Of a stretch of 64,000 nt of DNA, positions 11,952 through 23,138 are shown in pieces; position 1 is the first letter of the stretch; each line of letters begins with the position of its first letter. Below the pieces are notes generated by a model, which was not told the DNA's origin, ran no database searches, and worked only from the letters and a program-made list of their open reading frames with translations. The stretch comes from Neovahlkampfia damariscottae (Eukaryota; Heterolobosea; Selenaionea; Neovahlkampfiida; Neovahlkampfiidae). Position numbers and translations under genes: made by a program. The stretch is from the NCBI GenBank assembly GCA_016618085.1, contig JABLTG010000010.1:124001-188000 (forward strand). The letters are read 5' to 3'.

Positions 11952-13881
11952 TTAATGAACATAAGTATAAATTGCCAACATTGTCAATAAATGCAACAAT
12001 ACAAAATAAACAAAAACAAAAATTCTAACATAACGATTTGATAACATCATCTTACTCAAATTTAACATGATTTTTTCAGCAGTTGATAATTCCTTATATC
12101 TTTCTTCCTTTTCATTTTTATTGAATTGTTTAAAAGGATTTAAATTATCTTTTAAAGAATCATCATACAATTTCTTATACTTTGAATCATCATCATCATT
12201 CATGTCAATCACAATTTCCTATTTTAACATCAAAAAAAAATGAACAAATGATTACCTTTGGATTGTTTCTATAATTTTGAAGATAACGAACTTTTTCATA
12301 CATTTTGATATTATCTTGTTTCAATCTATCTTTTTCTTTTTCATTTTCAGTTAATATTTTATTTAGATTTAAATTTTCATCTTCTAATTCTTCAACTTTC
12401 CTCTTGAATCTATTTCTTTGTTCTGAAACAATATCCAATGTTTTTTCTTCTGAATTCTCATGTGTTTGAGAACCTAAATCATTTTCCAATTTTTCAATTA
12501 ATTCTCTTTGTTCTTCAAGTTGTTTTGTTAAATTTGAAATTTGAATTTTTGAATTCTTTAAATCTAGAGTTTGATTTGAAAGACTCATTTTTAAATCAGT
12601 TATTTCCTTCTCTTTATGATGATTTTTTTCAGATAAAATCTGTTCAATTGTTTTTGTTGAAGCATTTGCTATATTTTTAAATTCAATATCTTCAATCATT
12701 TCTAATCTCTTTTTCAATTTTTCATGTTCAATTAAACTAGGTCTTAAGTTCAATTGTTGTTGAATTATTTCAAATTCTTCATGTAATTTTGAATTTTCAT
12801 TTTCATTTTCTTTAATTTCATTCTCTTTAATGATTAATTCATTTTTCAACATTTGAATTTGTTCTTTCAATTGTGTAACTAAAATCTTATTTTGTTCAAT
12901 TTCAAGTTTCAAATCATCATTGCACTCATTTTGAAAAGAACCTTCTTCTTCATGTTTTGAATTAGAATTAGACTCATTAGTCAAAAGAATCACTTTTGAT
13001 TGTAATTTTCTAATCTCATCATTCAACATTTCAAGTTGTGTTTGATGTGATGAATTTAAATTATCAACTGAGTTTTGTAATTTGAAAGTTTCATTTTGAG
13101 ATTGATTATATCTCTTTTGTAAGTCTTTTACTTGTTCTTTTAAATTCTCAACTAATTCATTCAAATTTTGTTCATTTTCTTTATAATCTTTGATTATTTT
13201 TGAATTTTCTAAACTCCATTCATGTTGTTTTGATTCTACTTGTTGTTTTATTGTTTCATCTATCTTTTTTTTTTTTTTTTTTATTTTTTGTTTTGTTCTT
13301 ACATTGGTTTGGTATTCTTTAACTTTTTCTTCCAAGTTTCTAATGATCACTTCTTGATTTGTTAATTCTTTAAATTCTGTTTCATATTCTTTTATTTTTT
13401 CTTCTAGTTCTGAACACTTCTGGATTAAATCTTTGTTATTTGAAACTTTTTTTTCTTCTTTGAGTATTTTTGTCATAATTAAAGAAGGATCAGGTGCATC
13501 ATGAAGTAATTCGAAAATTTCTTGAAATGACTTTTCTGATGTACTTGAAAATAAAATATTAAAATAATTTGTTTGTTACGTGCTTCTTCGAGTTAAGTTG
13601 TCGATTTCAGTTTGATAAGATTTTAATAGTTTTGTTATACTTGATATCTTTTCTTCATCTGATAATTTTTTGAAGTCTTTTGTTTCTTTTCCAAGATGTT
13701 TTCTTGATTCTTTTGATTTTTCTTGATTTTCTTTAATTTGTAAATCATTGGCATCAAAAGTTGGTTTTTTTGTGTTCAGATCAATTTCTAGAAAACTTTG
13801 AATTATTATTGTTTTTTTACTTTTCCATATTTCCAAAACACGGTTCAGTTCAGCCCACTCTGCTGAGTTTGAATCTGTCAT
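11952..13881 (-). CDS. Golgi membrane protein CASP homologue (coiled-coil golgin)
   Basis: Three introns of 36, 39 and 37 nt leave an 1818-nt frame (605 aa). The N-terminus carries the CASP/Cux signature (EWAELNRVLEIWK, KHLGKETKDFKKL, LLKSYQTEIDNLTRRS, then LLHDAPDPS). A long coiled coil follows, and the C-terminus has the conserved CASP module: KVRYLQNYRNNPK, DNLNPFKQFNKNEKEERY, LSNRYVRIF and one transmembrane helix with an internal His (YFVLLHLLTMLAIY). CASP proteins are tail-anchored golgins in intra-Golgi transport. The ATG at 13881 lies 3 bases from an ATTGG motif (13885-13889), which favours it over an upstream ATG. The intron at 13264-13302 is a multiple of three and stop-free, so it can be misread as a Lys-rich insert. 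Confidence 0.9.
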
Positions 13882-13932
13882 CTTATTGGATGAAAAATAA
13901 TAAACAAACATTTAAATAAAAAAAATTAAAAT

Positions 13933-16763
13933 TTATTGAGTTTCTTGTTCTTTTTGTCTTTTCTTTTCTTCTTCTAATTGTTTTTTTCTTTCTTCAGCTT
14001 CTTTTTTTAATCTTGCTTCTTCTTCAAGTTGTTCTTTTGTTGGATAAATCAAACCTTTAAATTGTGTTTTTGTATCATGTTTGTTATTCACAAAAAATAA
14101 AAGATAAGCTGAATTATTGATAACTTGATCTTTCTTGATCTTGTAAGTACTTGAATCATCAAATTTATGCCAATCTTCACCAACTTTTGCTACAGCTGTA
14201 TAATGACCACCTCCTAATGATCCATAATGATCTGTAATACCAAATAAATCATAATTATATTCTCCTTTAGATAAAACAAATTTGTTTAAATCTAAATCAT
14301 CAACTGGAAAATTAACCATTGTGTCTAATTTATCTCTTGAATATTTGTTGAATGAGAATCTTTTTAAATGGACAATTAAAACATCTGGAAGTTTCCAAAG
14401 TTCTAATTTTTTTTCTGCTTGAACAAAGTTTTTGCATTTTCCACAATACCATGGATCATCTTCTCCTAATGTTTCAATTGATGTATATAATTCAATACAG
14501 TCTTCAATAGTGATTTCTTTTGATGATAATTTAACTGTTGTTAAAGTTTCATCTTCAATCACTGTTTTGAATTTATCCATATCAACAACTGAAGAAAGTA
14601 CTTCTGGATCAATGTGCATTAATAACTTCTTATCTGAAGTAGATGAATAATTTGATTTTGAAATTTTGAAAATATCATCTGAGTATAAAATTGGTTCACC
14701 ATCATCATTATATGAAGAACTATCTTGTTTAAGTGTAAAAAGATATGATTTGTTTGTTTTTTCTTCTGCAGATTCTTCAGTTTCTTCTGTTTTTTGTGGA
14801 AATAAAGTTTCTGGTTTTGTGATATCAAAAACACTTGAAATATCATCTTTTAAGTATCTTTTGACGAATTCAAGTCCGGCATTGTATAAATCTTTTGCTG
14901 TAGTTGATTTTGAATCAAAAGGAAGAGCAAAAGGTGTGCCGAGTGCAGATAATTTATCTTGATAATTTCTTTCACTTTTTTCAGATGTGCAGAATTTAAC
15001 AGAAATATAACCTTGGTCATTTGATGAATGAGCATCTTCTGGTAAGTTAGGTAATTCATAAGCACAAATATGATCTGAATCAGAAATATTTGAAATTGAA
15101 TGTGTATCTGAAAAGAATTTATAAACTCTATGGTGAAAAACATCAGCAATGACAACATCATTTGGTTGAATTTTTGTAACTTTTGAAATTTCTTTTCTTA
15201 ATTCAATCATACCTCCTGTTTTTGGTACTTTAAAAGCATATTTTGTTGTAGATGTTGTATTATCATGTTTAAAGACTGTTACTTGAATAATTCTGTTGTT
15301 TTCAACTGGAAGTGGTAAACTTAAATACATAAATGGTTGAAAGACAATAGCTACGTTATCACATTTTGGACAAACAAGTGTACTTTTAATTTGACCTTGA
15401 AATTTATCAACAATAATAGAATCATTTCTTTTTAAATGAAGATCCCAAGCTTCTTTAGCAACAATAGATTCTTCTCTATCTTCAACTTCTGGATTTACTG
15501 TTGTTGGTTTTTTAACAATTCTATTTAAGTCTTCATGAATACCATCAATTAAATATGAAAGAAATTCTTGAGAATCTTGTTGTGAATAACCTGAAAATGA
15601 AGGTTGAAATTGTCCAATGGTATTTTTGAAATCTCTTGGAGCTATAACTGAATGTTTTCCAGACCACATTTCTTTCATCAATTCTCCAAAAACTTCGGAT
15701 ACTTTACCACCCTTTAAAACAGATTTTTTAAATTTTGTTTTATTTTTTACCATGCCAAGTGGATTATCAACGTTGATTTCTTTTTGCCATTCTTTTGTCA
15801 AAAAGTAATCTTGAACTTGTGGAATTTTTGTTAAGCATTGAAGAGCTGAATTCATGAAACATGTATTTCCTAAGTTTGAAAGACCCACAACTCCTAATAA
15901 AATACAAATTAAAAAAACTGTTTTTTTTTTACCAGGTGCTCCTCCTCTACCATCACCAATTTCATAACTTGTTGATTCTCTTGATGTTAAAGAAGTACCA
16001 CTTGAATATGAACTTTTAAATTCAGATTGAGCATGTTTAAATGAAATAGGCCATTTTCCATCAACTTTTACTTCTAAAATGATTTGTTGTCCAACTGGTC
16101 TTGTAATTAAATTTTGTAATTCTTGAATTTCTTCTCCAGGTGAATATAATCTATATGGACTTCCACAATGAGCTGCCCATAATCTAGCTTCTTCATCAGA
16201 AACTCCAAATTTTTTTTTTGCAACTTCAAGAAGTTGTACAATAGTTAACTTTCTGCTACAAAACACTTCTGCAAATTTGAGAGGTTCTGTATCTTTTTTG
16301 AAAATTGCTAATTTGATACAGTGAGGGTATAACTCAATAACTTCAGTAGTTCCATCTGAAATGACGTTTCTTTTAAGTTCAAGTCCACCATAGCTATTTT
16401 TTTAAAAATTTAAAATAAAGAACTACGACCTTACATTGAATGTAACAATTTTCCGCTTTTTTCATTGACAACAATAAAGTGTGATCCTTCTTGAACTCCT
16501 CTGGATAATCTGTATGGTTCTGTAGCATTTTGACTATGAAGAAGTGGTTGATTTTCAATTTCACCAGGATGATTTCCTACTTCTTCATTTTGAGCTTCGT
16601 CAAAGTTTACGAACTTTTTCCAAATTTCGAACCATTTTTGTGAGATGACATACCAAGTTTCTCCTTCTTTTGGTTTTGCTGTCATTTCAGTTTTGATAAT
16701 TTCTCTTTGAACATCTTTTGAAGGTATTTCCGTTACAGTTGTAACTTCACCGTTTTCGCTCAT
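13933..16763 (-). CDS. Ubiquitin carboxyl-terminal hydrolase, USP4/11/15 type (DUSP-UBL-USP)
   Basis: With introns of 41 nt (16394-16434) and 39 nt (15894-15932) removed, the frame is 2751 nt (916 aa). The order is a DUSP domain (GETWYVISQKWFEIWKKFV), a ubiquitin-like segment, then the USP catalytic domain. The Cys box is GLSNLGNTCFMNS, the QDSQEF box is present, the zinc ligands are CPKC and CGKC, and the His box is GGGHYTAVAK followed by FDDSS. The catalytic triad looks complete. A long Glu/Lys coiled tail ends the protein. USPs of this type remove ubiquitin from proteins. The start ATG (16763) is 23 bases from a CCAAT element shared with the divergent gene at 16795. The 39-nt intron is stop-free and sits just before the catalytic Cys box. 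Confidence 0.93.
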
Positions 16764-16794
16764 TTGTAGTTCTAAAAATAATAATCCAATCAGA
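16764..16794. promoter_or_regulatory. Compact bidirectional promoter with one CCAAT box
   Basis: Only 31 bp separate the ATG of the USP gene (minus strand, 16763) from the first ATG of the carrier-like gene (plus strand, 16795). A single CCAATCA (16786-16792) is the only recognisable element. If the first plus-strand ATG is used there is almost no 5' UTR; the second in-frame ATG (16840) would leave about 50 bases. Confidence 0.55.
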
Positions 16795-17520
16795 ATGATC
16801 AACCAACAAAAACCATTTGAATTCCAAAACTCAAAAACAATGGAAAAAGTTGATCCTTTAGTTGTACTTTATACCTCAAAAATAATTCTTTTACCATTTG
16901 AAAATTATAAAACAAAAAAAGAAATTGAACAAGAGGAAGAAAATCAAATAGAAAAAGAGACAACTGTTTCTTCATTGTTCTCTGGTCTTCCTTTTGGGAT
17001 AACATCAACCACATTAGAATTCATTTGTAAATACATTTTAGAAAATAAAATCAAACAGAAAATTGAATCAAAACCATTACAACAAGTAGCAATTTCATTA
17101 ATTTCAACTTTAATTTCTTACCCTTTTGATGTTTTAAGAAAACGTGAAGTAAAAGTTGAAAATTTCGAAGATCCAACACATATAAAACCATTAAAGAAAA
17201 AATATTTCAAAGGTCTCTCTATGAAATTAATTTTTAATTCACTATCCTTGGGTATAGCAGAATACACAATTTCACAACAAAATTTAAAATTTTTAGAAAA
17301 TGAAAAATTAAATAGAGGTCTTATTTTAGGTTTAAGTAGATTATTACTTTATCCTTTAGAAATGATTTCTTCAAGAGCCGCAACAAGCTTTGAACCATCC
17401 ATAACAACAACTTCAACATCTGCTGTAAAGAAGGAGGGATTTCTTGGTTTATATAAAACATCATGGACATCAGTTATCGAAACTGCTTATAATACACTCT
17501 TTGAATACGCTTTGAATTGA
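16795..17520 (+). CDS. Divergent mitochondrial carrier-like membrane protein
   Basis: A single-exon frame of 241 codons. Two copies of a Px[DE]xx[RK]-like element after a hydrophobic stretch, SYPFDVLRKR and LYPLEMISSR, match odd helices of mitochondrial carriers (SLC25), and a GLYKTSWTS segment resembles the loop that follows. The protein is shorter than a standard 300-aa carrier and only about two of three repeats are convincing, so assignment is tentative. Met at 16795 or Met at 16840 (MEKVDPL) could start; the latter gives a more usual N-terminus. It shares a CCAAT element with the USP gene. Confidence 0.5.
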   Translation: MINQQKPFEFQNSKTMEKVDPLVVLYTSKIILLPFENYKTKKEIEQEEENQIEKETTVSSLFSGLPFGITSTTLEFICKYILENKIKQKIESKPLQQVAISLISTLISYPFDVLRKREVKVENFEDPTHIKPLKKKYFKGLSMKLIFNSLSLGIAEYTISQQNLKFLENEKLNRGLILGLSRLLLYPLEMISSRAATSFEPSITTTSTSAVKKEGFLGLYKTSWTSVIETAYNTLFEYALN

Positions 17521-17578
17521 AAAAAAATTAATGTATAAAAACGGTCATTTTTTTTAACCAATCATCCCTTATTTTCTC

Positions 17579-20120
17579 ATGTCATCAAAAATAAAATCCA
17601 CTTCTGTTGTTCTGTTAGGAACAGAAAAAAGTGGAAAAACAACTTTTTATAAACAAGCAAGAGCTAATTTTTCAGATTATAAATTTTATCATAACGAAGG
17701 AACATCGTAAGATTAACATATAAAAAAATTAAAAAAAAAAGAAAAAACGTGATAAATTCTATTCGAGAAGAGATTTTAATGACAACTCTAATTTTAATAA
17801 AAGAAGCTCAAATTAAAGAATATTCAACTTTAAAAGAAACAAAAGTAAAAAAAAAAAAATTAAATTAAAAAACTTAGTCTGTTTTTGATCGTTTAGAAGG
17901 AATAACAAGAGAACAAATATATAAACATACATATTTTGAAGGATATCCAAATGGTGAAAAAGCGTTAGCCAAAGATATTAAACAAGTTTGGAATGAAAAA
18001 GAGGTTCAACAAGTTTTTAAGTATAATCAAGATAAATTATTCGTTGACACAATACCATAGTAAACTAAAAAAGTTTTTTTTAACAAAAAAAAAATGACAG
18101 TTTTATGACACATGTGACAAGAATTATGAGAGTTGATTTCACACCAACTGACGAAGATTATATAAAATCATATCAATTAACAGCTGGAGTAGCAAGCTCA
18201 GATATAAATTTAAATGGAATTAAAATCAAATTATTTGATTTAGGTGGTCAAAGAAGTTCAAGAAAAAAATGGGTAAAAAAATTATTTTTTTAACATGTTT
18301 TTTCATCAGGATTTAACATTAAAAAAAGAACATCCATCAGTTGTATATATCATATCATTAGGTGATTATAACTTGATATCACCAGACACAAAAAAAAACC
18401 GATTGAAAGAGAGTTTAGAAATTTTAAAAAATTTAAAAATACCAAAAGAAGATCAAACAGAATCACCAATGACATCTCCTAGACTCTTCAAAAAATTACA
18501 TATTATATTGAACAAAACAGATATATTCAAAAAAAAAATAGAAGAAAAAATCAATTTAGATTTATGCTTTGAAGATTATAAGGGTAAAAAAAAAAAAAAA
18601 AAAAAATTAAACATAACATAGATGGACTTGATTATCATAAATCATTAGATTTCATAAAGAAAAAAATAGAGGAGATATTAAAAGAATATCATTCAAATTA
18701 TCAAATCATGTTGACCAATTGTATTGATGATAAAGAAATGGAAAAATTTTTTGATCAATTTACAAGGAGTTTACAAGGAAAACCATTAGTTGATGAAAAA
18801 AGAGGATCTAATAATAAATCACCAATGAATGCTATTTTCAAATTATTCAAAAGTAATTCCAATTCAGATAATAAGAAATCAGGTCTTTTCTCACCACTAA
18901 TACCTGCATCTGAATCAGAAGCACAAGTTAATTACTCACCGAGAGTGAAGTATTCAATGAAAGATGCATCTACAGAAAGTTCAAATCAAATTGGAAAAGA
19001 ATGGAAAGTTAAGAAGAAATTAGGACAAGGTGGTTTTGGTAAAATTTATTTAGTTGAACATACACCTACAAAAAAGATATATGTAATGAAAAGAGTTAAA
19101 TTAGATGATATGAATGATTTAAATATGGCTCTAGTTGAAGTTAAAAATTTATATGAACTTAAAAAGCATAAAAATATCAATCCAATAGTTGATTTTTTTG
19201 TTCAAAATGCAGAATCAAATTCAGATCAAATGAGTTATCTATTAGCTATTGTAACTCAATTTTGTGATGGTGGTGACTTGTCTACACTAATAAAACAACA
19301 AAAAAAATGTCAAGAGTTGTTTACAGAGAAGGATATTTTTTTTTGGATAAATCAAATGGTTGAAGCTCTTTCTGTGATACATACACATAAACATCAACTT
19401 CAAGATAAGCAAGAAGGTTATATTCACAGAGATCTTAAACCTGAAAATGTATTTCTTTCAAATGACAAACAATCAATTCAAATTGGAGATTTGTAAGTTA
19501 AAAAATACCATTTACATTTGAATTTAGTGGATTGACAGTTCTAGAAAATCAAAATAAAGCAATCGTTGGTACTCCAAATTATATGTCACCAGAACAATAT
19601 GAAGGAAAGGAATATGACAAGAAAACAGACATTTGGGCATTAGGTTGTATTGTAAAATATCTATTTTTCATTTCTAAATCTTTTTTAGATTTTAGATTTA
19701 TTGACTTTAGAATCACAAGATTATCGTTCAATTTTATTAAAACAGGATGAGTATTTGAATGAGAAATTTAAAGAATTATCAAAATTTTATTCACATGAAT
19801 TGTTAGATATTGTTAGACAATGTCTTGAACTTGATCCGACTCAACGTCCTGATACTGAAAAGTTACAAATTCTGTTGAAAAATATTGATGTCAATTATGT
19901 TTCCAGTTATGGAATTCAAGTAAATTCATGGAAAACTGAAGATGTTTTGAAATGGATTGAAGAAATTGGATATAAAGAGTATTCAGAATTATTTAAGAAA
20001 AATGATATTGATGGAATAGAATTATTGAAATTGAGTGAAAATGATTTGAAGGAAATGGGAATTGATTCAATTGGACACCGAAGAAAAATTTTTGAAAAAA
20101 TTTCCGGATTCACACTATAA
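17579..20120 (+). CDS. G-alpha / protein kinase / SAM-domain fusion protein
   Basis: Eight exons (17579-17706, 17742-17844, 17878-18059, 18101-18272, 18310-18583, 18622-19492, 19528-19651, 19689-20120) sum to 2286 nt, a complete 761-aa frame. Residues 1 to about 340 are a heterotrimeric G-protein alpha subunit: P-loop GTEKSGKTT, helical domain, IMRVDFTPTDEDY, switch II DLGGQRSSRKKW, NKTD and TNCID. By eye the switch I catalytic Arg is replaced (YQLTAGV). A linker of about 75 residues leads to a Ser/Thr kinase (about 414-690): GQGGFG, VMKR, HRDLKPEN, DFG restored by splicing, GTPNYMSPEQ and DIWALGC; it looks active and is nearest NEK-like kinases. A SAM domain (WKTEDVLKWIEEIGYKEY to the end) closes the protein. 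No stop or promoter element lies between G-alpha and kinase. A CCAATCA is at 17558. Confidence 0.88.
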
Positions 20121-20186
20121 CAATAAACATTCAAATTATCAATTTTTCTGACTTTTTATTGGTTCTTTTTGACAACGACTCTTTGA

Positions 20187-21057
20187 ATGTACAAGTTGAA
20201 CATCAGAATAATAGAAGCAAAAGATCTTCCGAAAATGGATTTTTTTGGTAAGAGTGATCCTTATGTCAATGTAAAAGTCGCTGGACAAATGAAAAAAACA
20301 AAAATAATAAAAAGAGTAAACAAATTAGTTTATAAAACCTAATTCTCAGACTTTAAACCCACATTGGGATGAATCTTTTGATTTTGAATTCAATAATCTC
20401 CACGAGGATATCATATTATACATCAAAGGTTTTCAAAACAAAATAGAATGTTAATTTTTATTTAGATTGGGATAAACTAAGTTCTGATGATTTAATAGGA
20501 AAAATTTCAATACCAATATTAGATTTAAAGAATGGTGTGAATAAATACTGGTTCAATATTTCGGATAAATTCAAACACAAAAAACCTTCAATTCATGTTG
20601 GGATTTATTTATTTCCACACTTGAGATTGACTATTTTAAATGGAAAAAATTTACCATCAATGGATTTGAGTAATTAAAATGATATGTTAAATAAATTTAG
20701 ATGGATTGTGTGACCCATATGTGGAAATTGATTTTCAAGATAAAACTACTAAAACATCTGTTAAAAGATTCACTCTTGATCCAAGTTGGAATGAAAAATT
20801 TGATTTTAGAGTTGAAGACGTTGTAATTCATATTTTTTTCATCTTATTTTAAAAAGAATAGTAAAATTGTCTTTCATGTTTGGGATGATGACATTGTGAC
20901 AAGAGAGCTGATTGGATCAGTAGAATTACCATTACAAAAGATTAAAAAGGGATTTAACAAGCATGTTAGTTTTGATGTACCTATTAAAGCAACAATATTT
21001 ATGGATATTGAAGCAATTGGATTCGGAATTGAATCTGAAAATGAAGAGAAAAAATAA
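20187..21057 (+). CDS. Protein with two tandem C2 domains
   Basis: Five exons split by introns of about 31-40 nt. C2 domain 1: IRIIEAKDLPKMDFFGKSDP YV, then KTKIIKR|TLNPHWDESF and WDKLSSDDLIGK. C2 domain 2: LRLTILNGKNLPSMDL, GLCDPYVEI, TLDPSWNEKF and VWDDDIVTRELIG. The Ca2+-binding Asp residues in the SDPYV/CDPYV and WD loops are present in both, so Ca2+-dependent phospholipid binding is likely. There is no membrane anchor or catalytic domain, and the protein ends in a Glu/Lys tail. It begins 66 bp after the G-alpha fusion gene on the same strand with an ATTGG at 20158-20162 in the gap; a functional link to that gene is not shown. Confidence 0.85.
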
Positions 21058-21077
21058 TTCAATTTTCAATATCAAAT

Positions 21078-23071
21078 TTATTCTTTTTTTGCATCAAATT
21101 TCCAAATTTTGATTGTTTTATCATGTGAACAACTTGCTAACATTGATTTTTTCGAGTTCCAAATTGCTTTATAAACAATATCTTTATGTCCAGATAATTT
21201 CTTCAAAATTTTACCTGAATTAACATCCCAAGCATATATGAAATGATCTTCACTTCCACCAAAAATAATTTGTTCATTGGATCCAAAAGATGCTTTTACA
21301 TGATTTTTATAAGTATTTTGATGTCCCTTAAACTTTTGAATTGGTTTCATTAATTTCAAATCCCATAATCTATTGGAGTTATCTTTTGAACAAGACAATA
21401 AATTTGATCCTGATTTATTCAACTCAAGTGATGTAATTTCACCTAAATGTTGTGAAAACGTTTTCAAACAAATAGATGATCTTATATCCCAAAATTTAAT
21501 AGTTGCATCTTTGGAACCTGAAATGATCAAATTTCCATATGAATTGAATAACACAGATGCAATAGATGAATCATGTCCTTTGAAATTTTGAACCAATGAA
21601 CCTGTTTCTATATCGTACAAATTAATAATTGAATCATATCCAGAACCAATTAAATGTTTTTCATCTGGATGTATTTTGACTGAATAAAAATCATATTTTT
21701 CTTCATTTTTAATCGTCTGTATGTTTTTTATTCTTTTTTCTTTTTTTTCTTCAAATAAATTTGTATTGATGTTCCAAATTTTTATAGTGGAATCACCGGA
21801 GGCAGATGCCAAAAGTTTAGATTTTTTGGAGCAATTTAAGTCCCAAATTCTTGATTCATGTCCATATAATGTATTGATTTTTTCACCATTTTCAAGATTA
21901 AAAATATTTATAATATTATCACTTCCACCTTTTTTGATGAAAAATGTTAACAAAAAAAAAACTTTACCAGAAGCCAAGAAATCAGAATTTTGACCTAAAA
22001 ATTCAATTGATTTAATATTTGAAAAAGAATGAAATGTTCTTGTTAACATATTTGGAATGATATAAGATTCAAAATCATGTAATAAACTTTCAATTTTCAA
22101 TTTCTCATCAATCAAAAGATTATCTTTGTTATTTGAAATTTGATACAATAAACTTTGTTCAATTAATGTAATCAATCGTTTTGGTGGTAAATTCTTCAAT
22201 GAAGATGAATAATCACCTCCTAAATCATGTGTTTCGAAATCAATATAATAATTCAAAGTTTCTAATAATTTTTCTCTTGAATGACCATTTGCACCATCCT
22301 AAAAGTTGTTTTAATCAAAATTTATTTACTTTTTAAATGTTAAATTTTTCAATTTTTTCTTACCCCATTCTTTAAAGAGTGAAATTTCTTGGACTGAATT
22401 ACAAGTTAAAGCATATGATAATTCTTTAAATTCGTTTGGTAAAGTTGCATATTCTTCTAATGGTTTCAATTTTTTCATTAAAAAAGTGAATGCTTTTTGA
22501 TGTTTTCCTTCTTCAATTAATTCTAAATATTGTTGTTTATATATACAGTAAAGTATGAATTTATGTTTTTTTAAATTAATGCTTATTAATAATTGTTCTG
22601 TTTTTATCCAATTTCCTTCTAGTATTTCTTTTTTTATTTCTTTTATTAACTCTTTTTTATTGATGTTTTCTTTTTCTTTTTGTTCTGATTCTGATTGTAA
22701 AGTTAAAGCAGTTGTTAAGTATCCTTCGTCTTGTAGATATTGAATCATCATTAAAATCATATCCTTTATTCATTTTTCAGTATGTTTTTTTTTTCTTACA
22801 TTTTTTAAGTTTGATGTGATTTCAGGTTTTTCAATTTCTAAAATTTTTTCTTTCAGTCTTGGAACTTCTATTGAAATTATATCGGAATTTCCATGATGTT
22901 TTAGAGTTGGTGATTGTAAATTTTTCATTGACCTTTTTTAAAATTAAAAAAATTCAAGTTTGAAATTTACTCCATTTTTCTTTTCATATTGATAGACGGA
23001 GAAGTCCTTGGTGATATAGAAGGAGTGGTTGAAGGTGTATGAGAGGTTTTTTTGTTACCTGGACTACTCAT
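21078..23071 (-). CDS. LisH-CTLH-WD40 repeat protein (WDR26/WDR47/Gid7-like)
   Basis: The short first exon starts at the ATG 23071 (MSSPGNKKTSHTPSTTPS). Then come a LisH/CTLH region (ILMMIQYLQDEGYLTTAL, GNWIKTEQLL) and a conserved LPPKRLITLIEQ segment, followed by about seven WD40 repeats ending in HDKTIKIWKFD. The stop-free 39-nt intron at 21929-21967 interrupts a WD repeat; its removal gives FLASG|GSDNIINIF. The junction near 22270-22366 can be spliced in more than one way, so a few residues around FKEW are uncertain. Members of this class act as scaffold or substrate receptors in CTLH/GID ubiquitin ligases or in microtubule and transcription complexes; which applies is not decidable here. 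CCAAT is at 23096-23100. Confidence 0.78.
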
Positions 23072-23138
23072 CCCGAAAAAAACAAAAATAATTAACCAAT
23101 AAAATTCAACCCCACTTCAAAAAAAAATTTATTTTCTC

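Noticed and set aside
18573-18625. End of the G-alpha gene before the kinase
   Set aside because: The apparent C-terminal KKKKK frame end is inside a 38-nt intron (18584-18621); splicing continues in frame to the kinase.
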